From the NCBI RefSeq assembly GCF_000327285.1, contig NZ_HE998568.1, positions 660,786 through 724,785 of the forward strand: DNA of 64,000 nucleotides, written 5' to 3'. Under the pieces are notes generated by a model. That model ran no database searches. It was not told the DNA's origin and saw nothing but the letters and a program-made list of their open reading frames with translations. Source of the stretch: Holdemania massiliensis AP2. GTDB taxonomy: Bacteria > Bacillota_I > Bacilli_A > Erysipelotrichales > Erysipelotrichaceae. The translations under genes and the position numbers were made by a program. Positions 23,560 through 31,815 of the stretch are shown in pieces (within the stretch, counting starts at the first letter, position 1; each line of letters opens with the position of its first letter).

Positions 23560-24375
23560 ATGAACAATTGGTTGGAAGAATTATTTGGCGTAAAAAAGCC
23601 GATCATCGCAATGTGTCATCTGCAGCCGCTCCCAGGAGATCCATACTATGACAAGGAAGGCGGCATGGCCAAGGTCCTTGACTGTGCAAGAAGAGATCTT
23701 CATGCTTTACAGAACGGCGGCGTTGACGGCGTCATGTTCTCTAACGAATTTTCGCTGCCTTATTTAACCAAAGTAGAGCCGGTGACCGTTGCCGCCATGG
23801 CTAACGTGATCGGTGAGTTAAAAAAGGAAATCACAATTCCTTACGGCGTAAACTGTCTCTGGGATCCGATTGCTTCACTGGATCTGGCCGTCGCTGTCGA
23901 TGCCAAGTTTATTCGTGAAATTATCTCCGGCGTTTATGCTTCAGATTTTGGACTGTGGAATACCAACGTTGGAAAAACTGTGCGTCATAAAATGGCGATC
24001 GGCGCGGAGAACGTAAAAATGTTGTTTAATATCGTTCCGGAAGCGGCTAAATATCTTGCGGACCGAAATATCGCTGAGATCGCAAAATCAACGGAATTCA
24101 ATAATCGGCCTGACGCGTTATGCGTTTCAGGATTAACGGCTGGCAGCGAAACTGACACGCAGGTTCTCACCCAGGTTAAAAAAGCTGTTAAACATACGCC
24201 GATCCTCTGCAATACCGGCTGCAATAAAGATAACATTACAAGACAATTATCCGCAGCTGACGGCGCTGTCTGTGCCACAACCTTTAAAATTGGCGGTATT
24301 TTTGAAAATGCGGTCGATGAAAAACGCGTAAAAGAGTTCATGGACATTGTCAAAGCGTTCCGGGAAACGTTATAA
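23560..24375 (+). CDS. BtpA/SgcQ-family TIM-barrel protein
   Basis: I start at ATG 23560, 8 bp after AAGGAGG, which gives 271 residues. The family, known from photosystem I biogenesis factor BtpA and E. coli SgcQ, is a phosphate-binding TIM barrel of unproven reaction. Visible motifs: IIAMCHLQPLPGDPYYD, GGVDGVMFSNEFSLPY, IPYGVNCLWDPIASL, FIREIISGVYASDFG, VSGLTAGSETD and NTGCNKDNITRQL. SgcQ is encoded within a PTS cluster in E. coli; here too it stands beside a PTS/DeoR region, suggesting a role in sugar-phosphate metabolism. Confidence 0.85.
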   Translation: MNNWLEELFGVKKPIIAMCHLQPLPGDPYYDKEGGMAKVLDCARRDLHALQNGGVDGVMFSNEFSLPYLTKVEPVTVAAMANVIGELKKEITIPYGVNCLWDPIASLDLAVAVDAKFIREIISGVYASDFGLWNTNVGKTVRHKMAIGAENVKMLFNIVPEAAKYLADRNIAEIAKSTEFNNRPDALCVSGLTAGSETDTQVLTQVKKAVKHTPILCNTGCNKDNITRQLSAADGAVCATTFKIGGIFENAVDEKRVKEFMDIVKAFRETL

Positions 24376-24410
24376 ACGTCCCAAACTGATTTTCTCCCTT
24401 TCCAAGCATA

Positions 24411-24461
24411 AAAAAGATCCATGGGTCAGGAATTTCCGATTCTTATCCTGTGGATCTTTTT
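24411..24461. terminator. Bidirectional terminator between convergent genes
   Basis: AAAAAGATCCA (24411-24421) pairs perfectly with TGGATCTTTTT (24451-24461); T-tracts exist on both strands. Confidence 0.88.
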
Positions 24462-24528
24462 CTATTCTTATCTGTCTTTCTGTACGGGACAGACTTTTAA
24501 AAATGGATCTGTCTGCGCTGGATATTTT

Positions 24529-25371
24529 CTATTCCGCTTTGCCCTGCGATCCATAGATCACGATCATCTCTTTCATCTTGGCTTTCACCGCTTCATAGAT
24601 CACAGCGCTGAAATCGTAAGCATGATTGCCTTCCAGATCAGCGGTCTTCGCAGCCTTTGCGGCAGCCTGGCACAGGTCGTTGGCAATGTTGACTTTATTG
24701 ATTCCCTGACGGCAGGCTTGGCGCAGCAATTCATTGTCAGTGCCGGAAGAACCGTGCATGACTAATGGGAAATTTCCGGTTTTTGCCTTGATCGCCGCCA
24801 GCCGTTTGAAATCCAGTTTGGGTTTCATGCCTTTCGGATAGGCACCATGAGCGGTACCGACCGCAACCGCCAGACAGTCAACGCCCGTCTGCCGGATAAA
24901 CTCAGCAGCCATTTCCGGTTCGGTCAGCGCCGCTTCCCCATCGGTTTCATACTGATCCGCCATGCCGACATGACCCAGCTCAGCTTCCACGGAAATCCCC
25001 AGCGCGTGCGCCAGTTCCACGATTTCCCGGACTTCCCGTACATTCTGTTCAAACGGACAGGCCGAGCGGTCGATCATGACCGAAGTAAAACCCGCGCGGA
25101 AGGCTTCCAATATCTGTTTTTTCTCACCGCCATGATCCAGATTGACCGCGACCGGAACCGTGGCCCGCTTCGCAAAATAACAGGCGATCTGTCCCAGCAG
25201 AAACAGATCCGGATTCGCCGGATACGCGATATCCAGGATGAGCGGAGCCCGCAGTTCTTCCGCGGCGTCAATCACCGCCCGAACGTCCAGTTCCGTCCAC
25301 AGATTGGGAGCCGCCACCGCATAATTGCCGGCGCTGGCTTTGTCGAGAATGTCCTTCATCGTTACAAGCAT
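24529..25371 (-). CDS. Class II ketose-bisphosphate aldolase
   Basis: A zinc-dependent aldolase of the fructose-/tagatose-bisphosphate type. I start at ATG 25371 after AAGGAGGG; the ORF extends 14 codons further upstream without a site. The 280-residue protein shows YAVAAPNLWTELDVRAV, VAVNLDHGGEKKQI (zinc-binding His), SVMIDRSACPFEQN, VEAELGHVGM, VAVGTAHGAYP, VMHGSSGTDNELLRQ and KVNIANDLC. The usual Asn of FNINN-type starts is replaced by PNLWT, so substrate preference may differ. A terminator separates it from the esterase gene upstream, so it probably has its own promoter. Confidence 0.88.
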   Translation of the reverse strand: MLVTMKDILDKASAGNYAVAAPNLWTELDVRAVIDAAEELRAPLILDIAYPANPDLFLLGQIACYFAKRATVPVAVNLDHGGEKKQILEAFRAGFTSVMIDRSACPFEQNVREVREIVELAHALGISVEAELGHVGMADQYETDGEAALTEPEMAAEFIRQTGVDCLAVAVGTAHGAYPKGMKPKLDFKRLAAIKAKTGNFPLVMHGSSGTDNELLRQACRQGINKVNIANDLCQAAAKAAKTADLEGNHAYDFSAVIYEAVKAKMKEMIVIYGSQGKAE

Positions 25372-25515
25372 GATAATCCCTCCTTCTCCATCCGCATCGG
25401 ATGGTCTTTTCAAAAGTTTTGCCGTGCTGCTCTGCTTCCATTATCGCACACCCCGCTTTCCTCTGCATTATGGAAAGCTTGAAAGGGGAACATTTTATCC
25501 TTAAAAGGAAATGAT

Positions 25516-25543
25516 GGAAAAAGGGACGACTTGCTCGCCCCTG
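25516..25543 (-). terminator. Terminator after the esterase gene
   Basis: On the minus strand AGGGGCGA and TCGTCCCT pair with one mismatch around a short loop, followed by TTTTT; it ends the PfkB-PTS-esterase transcript. Confidence 0.7.
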
Positions 25544-25551
25544 ACTGAAAA

Positions 25552-26646
25552 TTACTTGTCCATCGCCTGAATTTCGCCGGCGATCAAATGACAGAGATCC
25601 TCGGATTGAACGATCGTGCCGAGCATGTCGAGAAAGCCATGATCGCAGCCGCAGTAGCGCACCGACTTCACGTTTACGCCAACCTCCTGCAAAACGGAGA
25701 CAAAGTAGTCGCTGCCAACGCGCAGATAATCATATTCCGCACTCACAATGACCAACGGCGGAAATTTGGCCAATCGTTCTGCCGGTGCATAAATCACCGA
25801 AACCAGCGGATTTTCATAGCAGGTCTTTCCCTGCAGATACAGACTTTCCGCTTCACTGACGCCGATGCTGTTTTTAATTCGGTCAATCCGGCTGTACGCT
25901 TCCTTACGCTGATCCTCCACAATCGGATAGGCATCATACGACCAGGTGTAGCGAAGCTGCTTGTGATAATCCGTGCTGTCCACAGCCGGATAAATTTCAA
26001 ACGCTTTTTTGATCACGCCGGTTTCATCCTTTAACAGACAAGCGTTCGTCAGCGCTCCGCCGGCGCTGTCACCCGCAACCATCAGCCGCTCTAAGTCAAC
26101 ATTCAGCAACTCCGCATGCTCAACAACCCATTGAACGGTTCCCCAGGCATCTTCAATGGAAGCCGGATACGGACATTCCGGAGCCAGCCGGTATTCCGGG
26201 AAAACAACCGCGGCATGTGCCAGTTCAGCGATAAGCCGCATCTGGTTGGCAAACAACCGCATATCCCCGGCCGTCATGCCGCCGCCATGAAAGTAGATCA
26301 GCACCGGCAAAGGTCCCTGATCATCCTGACGGCGGTAAAGATAAACATCGATCTTATGATCATGCTGGATGTCGATCAGCTGTTCTTCGACCTCGATTTG
26401 AACTTCGCATAAATCTTCGGTCACCTTGTCCGGCCGATAACGTTCCTGCGAAAGCCGATATCCGTTTTGAGAGCGCTGCGCGAACATTTTCTGTTTCATC
26501 CGAATGACTTCCAGCAGCCGCGGATCCAGCACATGCTTGCGTTCATCATCCGGCACCGGCTTCATCAGAACAGGTACTCCGCCGATCATTTCAACATGTT
26601 CCTTTGCCCGAATTTGCTCCAGCAGCTGCTTATCATATTTCCGCAT
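25552..26646 (-). CDS. Alpha/beta hydrolase, HSL/esterase family
   Basis: A 364-residue cytoplasmic esterase/lipase-like enzyme. It has the oxyanion-hole motif YFHGGGMTAGD (HGGG), the nucleophile elbow VAGDSAGGALT, the acid region IVSAEYDYLR and the catalytic His in YCGCDHGFLD. Members hydrolyse short acyl or acetyl esters. The N-terminal 80 residues form a cap. It follows the PTS gene by 15 bp, so it may deacylate an imported, acylated sugar or glycoside; this is inferred from context. Start ATG 26646 has GAAAGGGG upstream. Confidence 0.88.
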   Translation of the reverse strand: MRKYDKQLLEQIRAKEHVEMIGGVPVLMKPVPDDERKHVLDPRLLEVIRMKQKMFAQRSQNGYRLSQERYRPDKVTEDLCEVQIEVEEQLIDIQHDHKIDVYLYRRQDDQGPLPVLIYFHGGGMTAGDMRLFANQMRLIAELAHAAVVFPEYRLAPECPYPASIEDAWGTVQWVVEHAELLNVDLERLMVAGDSAGGALTNACLLKDETGVIKKAFEIYPAVDSTDYHKQLRYTWSYDAYPIVEDQRKEAYSRIDRIKNSIGVSEAESLYLQGKTCYENPLVSVIYAPAERLAKFPPLVIVSAEYDYLRVGSDYFVSVLQEVGVNVKSVRYCGCDHGFLDMLGTIVQSEDLCHLIAGEIQAMDK

Positions 26647-26661
26647 AGAATTCCCCTTTCT

Positions 26662-28518
26662 CTACGCTGCCGCAATCAGCTGTTGGCGCTGATCGTCGGC
26701 TCTGACCTCGGCATACGCCGCACTGTTTAATAAGATCACAATGATCGTATCGTCGAGCTGCTTTGCCTTGAAGGCTTCCAAATCAACTTTAGCCAGCAGC
26801 TGACCGCGGGATACGGTCTGTCCCACCTCAACCAGCGGTGTAATTTCATGCTCGGTCAGCTTCATCGAGTCAATGCCGATATGCACCATCACCTCGGCGC
26901 CGCCTTCACCCTGAATCGTAACCGCATGTTTAGTCGGGGCAATGGAATTGATGACGCCGCTGATCGGAGCCTTCACTTCATCCGTCTGCGGGCGGATCCC
27001 GAAACAAGCGCCCAGCGTTCCCGCCGCAAAGACCGGATCCGCAATTTTTTCCTGGGCAATATAGACGCCCTCCGCCGGGGCGGACAGTTCGATCGAGGCT
27101 AAAGCGGGTACAGCTTCACTTTCATCGTCTTCATTATAGACACTGTCATCCCACTTGGTTAAGAAGACGAAGACAAACGAGCAGACTGCCATGATTCCCA
27201 CACCGATTAACGCCTTGATGAAGTTTGCGGTATCGCCGTTTTCGCCTAGATATAATAAGATGTTTGTCAGCGAATAACCGCCGAAGCCGTAGCATTTCAA
27301 GTGAACGAAGCCGGCATACAGTCCGGTGATCAGCGAAGTCGCAATACTGCAGAAGTACACCTTCGGCATTTTGTAGGAAATACCGTAGGTTGTCGGTTCG
27401 GAAATCCCGCCGAACAGCGCGGATATTGAAGCCGGGAAGGCGATTTCCTTTAACCGGCGCTGCTTGCTTTTTAACGCCACGGCCAAAGCGATGAAGCCCG
27501 GTGTGATCGTGCAGCAGAAGAACCAGATATTGATGAAGTCGTCATAGCCGACGGTGGCCAGACTGGTTGTGGCAATCGGAATCAAAGCCAGATGGAAGCC
27601 CGGGCATAACAAACCGAGCGTACAGGCAAAGATGATGATCGCCGGCACGGCCGCCCAGCTGGCATAATTGCGGATCCAGGCAATGAACATCGCAATATAA
27701 TTGGTGACTAAACCGCCCAACGGACCGGTCAGCGTCAGCGTGATGACGGACGTGATCAGAATCAAAAGAAATGGTTTCAGGAAATGCCGGACGGAAAGCG
27801 GCAGGGCCTTTTTCAGCATCTGATCAAGCTTGGACATAACCCAGACGGACAGGATGATCTGCAGCACTGCACCGTTATAAGTCGTTAACAGCGTCGGAAT
27901 CCCGAAGTATGACGTATAGCCGCCGGCTCCGGCCATCGTTACCCAATCCGGATAAAGCAGCCAACAGGCTAAAAGCATCGCCAGAACCGGTTCGATATCA
28001 AACTTCTTCGCCGAGGTGTAGGCAACGAAAACCGGCAGGAAATAGAAGACCGACTGCGCCAGATTGTTCAGAATGATATACGTAGAATTGGTTGAATCCA
28101 GCCCAAAGACCAGGTTCAGCAGCAAAAGCAGGCAGGTCAGAAAGCCGGCGGCGATCAGCGAAGGAATGACCGGACTCATGATTCCAGCCATCAGCTGCAG
28201 GAAATTCGAGAAGATCGTGACAAGCTTTTTTTCCTGCGGCTTCTGAGTTACCCCGTCAGTTTTCCCCACGCGTTTTTCAACCTCCAGAAACAGATCCTCA
28301 ATGATTTGTCCGACGATGACCTGGACTTGATTGGCATGCGCTTCTACGCCCAGCACTCCTGGAATCTTTTTTAAGGCGTCCGGATTCACTTTGGCTTCGT
28401 CGCGGATCACCACGCGCAGACGTGTCGCGCAGTGATTGACGTTGGTGAGATTTTCCTTGCCGCCCAGCTGTGTGACAATCGCAGCGGCCATGTCGGCGTA
28501 ATTCAGTTTTTTTGCCAT
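26662..28518 (-). CDS. PTS beta-glucoside-type IIBCA transporter
   Basis: A 618-residue fused permease: IIB domain (1-85; phospho-Cys in VNHCATRLRVVI), IIC membrane domain (about 105-450, about ten helices; block GGISEPTTYGISYKMPK) and IIA domain (about 480-618; VMVHIGIDSMKL with the phospho-His). Length and order match BglF/BglP-type transporters for aryl-beta-glucosides, sucrose or trehalose. No dedicated phospho-glycosidase is next to it; instead PfkB kinase, esterase and ketose-bisphosphate aldolase surround it, which points to import of a ketose or a derivative whose 1- or 6-phosphate is further phosphorylated. Confidence 0.92.
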   Translation of the reverse strand: MAKKLNYADMAAAIVTQLGGKENLTNVNHCATRLRVVIRDEAKVNPDALKKIPGVLGVEAHANQVQVIVGQIIEDLFLEVEKRVGKTDGVTQKPQEKKLVTIFSNFLQLMAGIMSPVIPSLIAAGFLTCLLLLLNLVFGLDSTNSTYIILNNLAQSVFYFLPVFVAYTSAKKFDIEPVLAMLLACWLLYPDWVTMAGAGGYTSYFGIPTLLTTYNGAVLQIILSVWVMSKLDQMLKKALPLSVRHFLKPFLLILITSVITLTLTGPLGGLVTNYIAMFIAWIRNYASWAAVPAIIIFACTLGLLCPGFHLALIPIATTSLATVGYDDFINIWFFCCTITPGFIALAVALKSKQRRLKEIAFPASISALFGGISEPTTYGISYKMPKVYFCSIATSLITGLYAGFVHLKCYGFGGYSLTNILLYLGENGDTANFIKALIGVGIMAVCSFVFVFLTKWDDSVYNEDDESEAVPALASIELSAPAEGVYIAQEKIADPVFAAGTLGACFGIRPQTDEVKAPISGVINSIAPTKHAVTIQGEGGAEVMVHIGIDSMKLTEHEITPLVEVGQTVSRGQLLAKVDLEAFKAKQLDDTIIVILLNSAAYAEVRADDQRQQLIAAA

Positions 28519-28564
28519 GATTTTTCTCCCTCTTTCTAATATTCAGTTCGCCATTGCTTGATGG

Positions 28565-29497
28565 TTAACGACTTGATTCCAGCTTTTCAACATGAACCCG
28601 GCTCAGACCGCGTTCAATTTGTTCCAGCCTGACATCTTCCTGAGTCATCGCGACACTGCTTCCGGCCGCCCCGGCCCAAGCCAGCGCTTCGGCTTTTGAA
28701 CAGCCTTCACTCAGCTTGCCGACAAACGCCGCCAGCATCGCATCACCGGATCCGACCTGATTGACCGCTTCGATCGGCTGCTGAAATAGCCGGTAGCCTC
28801 CGTCAGATCCTGCCAGATAGGCGCCATCCGCCCCCAGCGAAATCAAGATGTTTTCCACACCGTTTTCCAAAAGTTGGGCAGCCGCTTCCGGCAGCTCGCT
28901 GAGCGTTAGCTCCGGTTGATGGATCAAGAGCTTAAACTCATAGAAATTCGGTTTGATCAATGCCGGATGACAGCGCTGAATGAGTGCTGGAGTCAGCGTT
29001 TCCATGTCGATTACCAGCTTCGCGCTATGCGCATGAATGCAATCCGACAGACGAATCAGAAAATCTCCGCTCAGCCCCCGCATCATATTGCCGCAGACCG
29101 CAACCCAATCCCCGGGTCCGATCGAATCCAACAACTTTAAAACAGCCTGCTCACTCTTCGGCTCAGCCTGCGGACCGCGGGCATTCACGCACAGCGTCCC
29201 CTGCCCGTGATACAATTTCACATTGATCCGGTTCGTCCCCGCTATCGGCACAGTCACTAAATCGATTAAGGGAACTGACCGCAGGCGGCTTTGAATATAA
29301 TCACCGGTAAAACCGCCCAGCAGCGCGATGGCTTGAGATGGAATCCGCAGCTTATCCAGCATCATCGAAACGTTTAATCCCTTGCCGCCGACCTTCATCC
29401 GTTCATCAACGGTCCGGTTGACCTCGATATCCACTAACGGTTCGTCCACCGTCATCGTATAGTCAATCGAAGGATTCAGCGTGATTGTTATAATCAT
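28565..29497 (-). CDS. PfkB-family phosphosugar kinase (1-phosphofructokinase/tagatose-6-P kinase type)
   Basis: A 310-residue kinase of the FruK/LacC class that makes a ketose bisphosphate. I start at ATG 29497 after AAGGAGG, giving the standard N-terminus MIITITLNPSIDYTM; a longer frame upstream lacks support. Other motifs: VGGKGLNVSMML, INVKLYHGQGT, KPNFYEFKLL, LISLGADGAYLA and the C-terminal GSGDAMLAAFVG with the catalytic Asp. It opens the operon with the PTS gene 46 bp downstream; the bisphosphate would be split by the aldolase at 24529. Confidence 0.92.
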   Translation of the reverse strand: MIITITLNPSIDYTMTVDEPLVDIEVNRTVDERMKVGGKGLNVSMMLDKLRIPSQAIALLGGFTGDYIQSRLRSVPLIDLVTVPIAGTNRINVKLYHGQGTLCVNARGPQAEPKSEQAVLKLLDSIGPGDWVAVCGNMMRGLSGDFLIRLSDCIHAHSAKLVIDMETLTPALIQRCHPALIKPNFYEFKLLIHQPELTLSELPEAAAQLLENGVENILISLGADGAYLAGSDGGYRLFQQPIEAVNQVGSGDAMLAAFVGKLSEGCSKAEALAWAGAAGSSVAMTQEDVRLEQIERGLSRVHVEKLESSR

Positions 29498-29521
29498 GAA
29501 GCAATACCTCCTTGCAGTTTC

Positions 29522-29550
29522 AATGTAAGCGATATCATTTGCAATTTCAA
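29522..29550 (-). promoter_or_regulatory. Promoter of the PfkB-PTS operon
   Basis: On the minus strand TTGAAA (29545-29550), a 17-bp spacer, TACATT (29522-29527). Confidence 0.6.
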
Positions 29551-29575
29551 GCATAATTTGATCGTTTTAAAAAAT

Positions 29576-29669
29576 AATCATGATTGTTTCTTGGTTTAAT
29601 CAATCAAAATGATTGATTTATTAATTTTGATGATCATCTTCAATCATGCCCATGAAAGTGTGCTATAAT
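29576..29669. promoter_or_regulatory. Palindromic operator cluster and DeoR promoter
   Basis: Between the divergent kinase and DeoR genes lie AATCATGATT (10-bp palindrome, about 29576-29585), AATCAATC-aaaat-GATTGATT (8-bp arms, about 29601-29621) and GATGATCATC (10-bp palindrome, about 29630-29639). TATAAT at 29664-29669 is the -10 box of the plus-strand regulator gene. The shared half-site TGATTGATT/AATCATGAT suggests repeated binding by the DeoR protein. Confidence 0.65.
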
Positions 29670-29688
29670 GGCTTCGGAGGGAAATACG

Positions 29689-30444
29689 ATGATAAAACAA
29701 CAACGCTGGGCGGCCATCATTGATCAGTGCCGCCAACACACCTCGGTCAGCGTCGCGGAGCTGGTTCAGCTCCTAAACGTTTCTGAAGCGACAATCCGCC
29801 GTGATCTGCAGCAAATGGAAGATCTCAACATGGTCAGCCGGCTCCATGGGGGCGCCCGTCTGAACGATGATCAGTCCGCCGAACCGCCGATGCTGATCAA
29901 ATCGGAAACCAATGTTTCCAGCAAAAATCAGGTTGCGCGCCTGGCTGCCGGAATGATCAAAAACAATCAGATGGTCTATATCGACGCCGGCAGTTCTACC
30001 TATGAAATGCTGAATTATGTGCGGGCGAAGAACATTACGGTTGTCACGATCGGCATACCGCACATTGCCAAATTGAAGCACAATTCCACGCACACGATTC
30101 TGCTCGGCGGGACCATCCGCTGGACAACCGAAGCCGTTACCGGCAATATGACGCTGAAGCAGCTGGACGACCTGTTCTTCGATGTGGCGTTCATCGGCGT
30201 CAACGGCATTCACGAAAAAGTCGGTTTTACGACGACCAACGAACAGGAAGCCGACGTCAAAGCGAAAGTGATCGCGCATTCCAGTTCCACCTTCATCCTC
30301 GCTGACGGTTCCAAATTCAATAAGCTCTACCCCGTCAAATTTTCCCGTTTGGATCAGGCCGTCATCCTCAGCGATGAGATTCCGGATTTTGACCGTTCGC
30401 AGATACGCTATCAGTTAACCAACGGTGAAAGCCGCCTGGATTAA
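29689..30444 (+). CDS. DeoR-family transcriptional regulator
   Basis: I start at ATG 29689 after GGAGGG; the frame's earlier ATG at 29668 overlaps the -10 box. The 251-residue protein has an HTH (QCRQHTSVSVAELV, NVSEATIRRDLQQM) and the DeoR sensor domain (YIDAGSSTYEML, ILLGGTIRW, VTGNMTLKQL, FIGVNGIHEKVGFTT, LADGSKFNK). It faces the PfkB-PTS operon across a palindrome-rich region, the normal arrangement for a FruR/LacR-like local repressor that responds to a phosphorylated ketose. Confidence 0.9.
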   Translation: MIKQQRWAAIIDQCRQHTSVSVAELVQLLNVSEATIRRDLQQMEDLNMVSRLHGGARLNDDQSAEPPMLIKSETNVSSKNQVARLAAGMIKNNQMVYIDAGSSTYEMLNYVRAKNITVVTIGIPHIAKLKHNSTHTILLGGTIRWTTEAVTGNMTLKQLDDLFFDVAFIGVNGIHEKVGFTTTNEQEADVKAKVIAHSSSTFILADGSKFNKLYPVKFSRLDQAVILSDEIPDFDRSQIRYQLTNGESRLD

Positions 30445-30456
30445 ATCCTTTCAGAC

Positions 30457-30532
30457 AAAAAGAAAAAGCCGGTTCCAGCCTTCCTGCAGCAATGACCGCT
30501 GCGGATAAACAGGATTCCGGTTTTTCTTTTTA
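30457..30532. terminator. Bidirectional terminator between convergent genes
   Basis: AAAAAGAAAAAGCCGG (30457-30472) faces CCGGTTTTTCTTTTT (30517-30531), with an inner GCAG/CTGC element; it serves both the DeoR gene and the hydrolase gene. Confidence 0.8.
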
Positions 30533-31225
30533 TTTGGATAATGCAGGATAATAAATGGCCGCTGATTTCCAGCAAATTTCTTGGATATTGCCCGCGAAGC
30601 GCTCCGCAGGCACGCCTTGAAGCTGCCCCCGCTGCACCTGCTCACACAATTCAATCAGCTCACCGATGCGCGCTACAGAAACCTCTACCGGTCCATGCGA
30701 GCCATAAATTACATCAAGCTGATCGGCAATCGCCGCCAGCTTCCGCAGGCTGGACAGATACGCCTGTAAGTTGCGGCCTTCACCAAACATAAAGGTCGTG
30801 GCATTGGTTACACTGTCGCCGCTGATTAAAAATCGTCTGGACTTTTCCCACAGGGCAATACTGCCTGGGGTATGCCCGGGAATCAGGACAATCTCAAAGT
30901 GATACGGCTCAAAATCCAGCTGATCGCCTTCCAGCACCGCAATGAGTTCTCCGGAATACGGATGTTTCTGCATAAACCGCGCCATCTCCGAGGGATGAAG
31001 CAGAATTTTATCAAATTCATCACAGGCTGCCATGTGGTCCGGATCGCTGTGCGTTAATAAGAACGTCACCGGCTTGTCAGTCTGTTGGGTCACCCTTTCT
31101 CTTAAACCCGCTTCGACACCGCCGTCGACAACCAGAGCCGCACGTTCACCTTCAATGAAGAAACAGCGGACATAGCCTTCTTCGATACTGCAGAGATGAT
31201 CTCGAACACGCTTCATTTCCATCAT
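30530..31225 (-). CDS. Metallo-beta-lactamase-fold hydrolase
   Basis: A 231-residue MBL-fold protein with LLTHSDPDHMAACDEF as the metal motif (HSDPDH, with Asp in place of the second His of HxHxDH), LIPGHTPGSIALWEK, LISGDSVTNATTF and IYGSHGPVEVS with the final His. The glyoxalase-II-like HTPGS block suggests thioester or lactone hydrolysis. The substrate is not evident. It is a single-gene unit with a start at 31225 after AGGAGG. Its neighbours give no hint. Confidence 0.85.
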   Translation of the reverse strand: MMEMKRVRDHLCSIEEGYVRCFFIEGERAALVVDGGVEAGLRERVTQQTDKPVTFLLTHSDPDHMAACDEFDKILLHPSEMARFMQKHPYSGELIAVLEGDQLDFEPYHFEIVLIPGHTPGSIALWEKSRRFLISGDSVTNATTFMFGEGRNLQAYLSSLRKLAAIADQLDVIYGSHGPVEVSVARIGELIELCEQVQRGQLQGVPAERFAGNIQEICWKSAAIYYPALSK

Positions 31226-31386
31226 GGGTTTCCTCCTGGGAAGCTTTCAGTTCCCACTAATCTTGTTTAACTTTAGTTTCAATCAAAAGTTTGGAAATTT
31301 CAAGTCTTTCTTCAAGCTTGCCTATCTTTTGAGTCAGACCGGAAATCAATTTTCAGAAAAGACTTAAAGCGGGGAGTAATGAAATT
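31226..31386. other. Intergenic stretch without a gene
   Basis: Between the hydrolase start and the sRNA candidate I see only AT-rich DNA that should hold the hydrolase promoter; no ORF or clear promoter pair. Confidence 0.4.
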
Positions 31387-31558
31387 CAAAAAAACCTGCC
31401 GAGGGGAGCGGCAGGCTTTTCTGGGATAGACAGGAGGGGAAGCCTGCCTTTTCCGATTATTTTTATTGTTAAGAGGGGAAAATATTTTATAAAAAAGGGA
31501 ACTTATTTTTTATGCTTCTTCAGTCGAGCTTGAACTTGGATGCCTCCTTTCTTGTATG
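31387..31558 (-). ncRNA. Candidate C-rich small RNA with its own promoter and terminator
   Basis: On the minus strand a -10 box TATAAT (31564-31569) precedes about 170 nt that end in a strong terminator: CCTGCCG (31409-31415 read back) and CGGCAGG (31395-31401) with a CTCCCCT loop and seven U residues. The transcript contains five UCCC blocks (GTTCCCTT, TTTCCCCTCTT, CTTCCCCTCCTG, TATCCCAG and the terminator loop). Gram-positive regulatory sRNAs such as RsaE use UCCC loops to pair with ribosome-binding sites. An AAAGGAGG near its 5' end has no usable start codon and could fold against CCCCTCCT. Confidence 0.55.
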
Positions 31559-31569
31559 CTTGTATTATA

Positions 31570-31757
31570 GGCAAACATTATGGGATAAGTATCAAAAGCA
31601 CGTGAAGGTTGCGTGAACTTCCTAAAGACTTTCTTAAGACAACACTTTTCTGTTTTACGTCAGGACAATCTGCGGGATTGTTAACTCCGATTCTCAAAAT
31701 CAGTGACTTGATCCAGACAGTTCACGCCTTGAACGGATTCAGCTAGGTTTCCTGAAG
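31570..31757. other. Intergenic stretch without a gene
   Basis: About 190 bp between the sRNA promoter and the SDR terminator; nothing convincing seen beyond weak inverted repeats. Confidence 0.4.
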
Positions 31758-31786
31758 ACAAAAAGAAAACGGAAATGATTTCCGCT
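31758..31786 (-). terminator. Terminator after the SDR gene
   Basis: CGGAAAT (minus strand) pairs with ATTTCCG (31770-31784) and is followed by TTTTCTTTTT. Confidence 0.75.
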
Positions 31787-31815
31787 TTCCTGGTTGGTTA
31801 TCAGATTTTCAAGGC

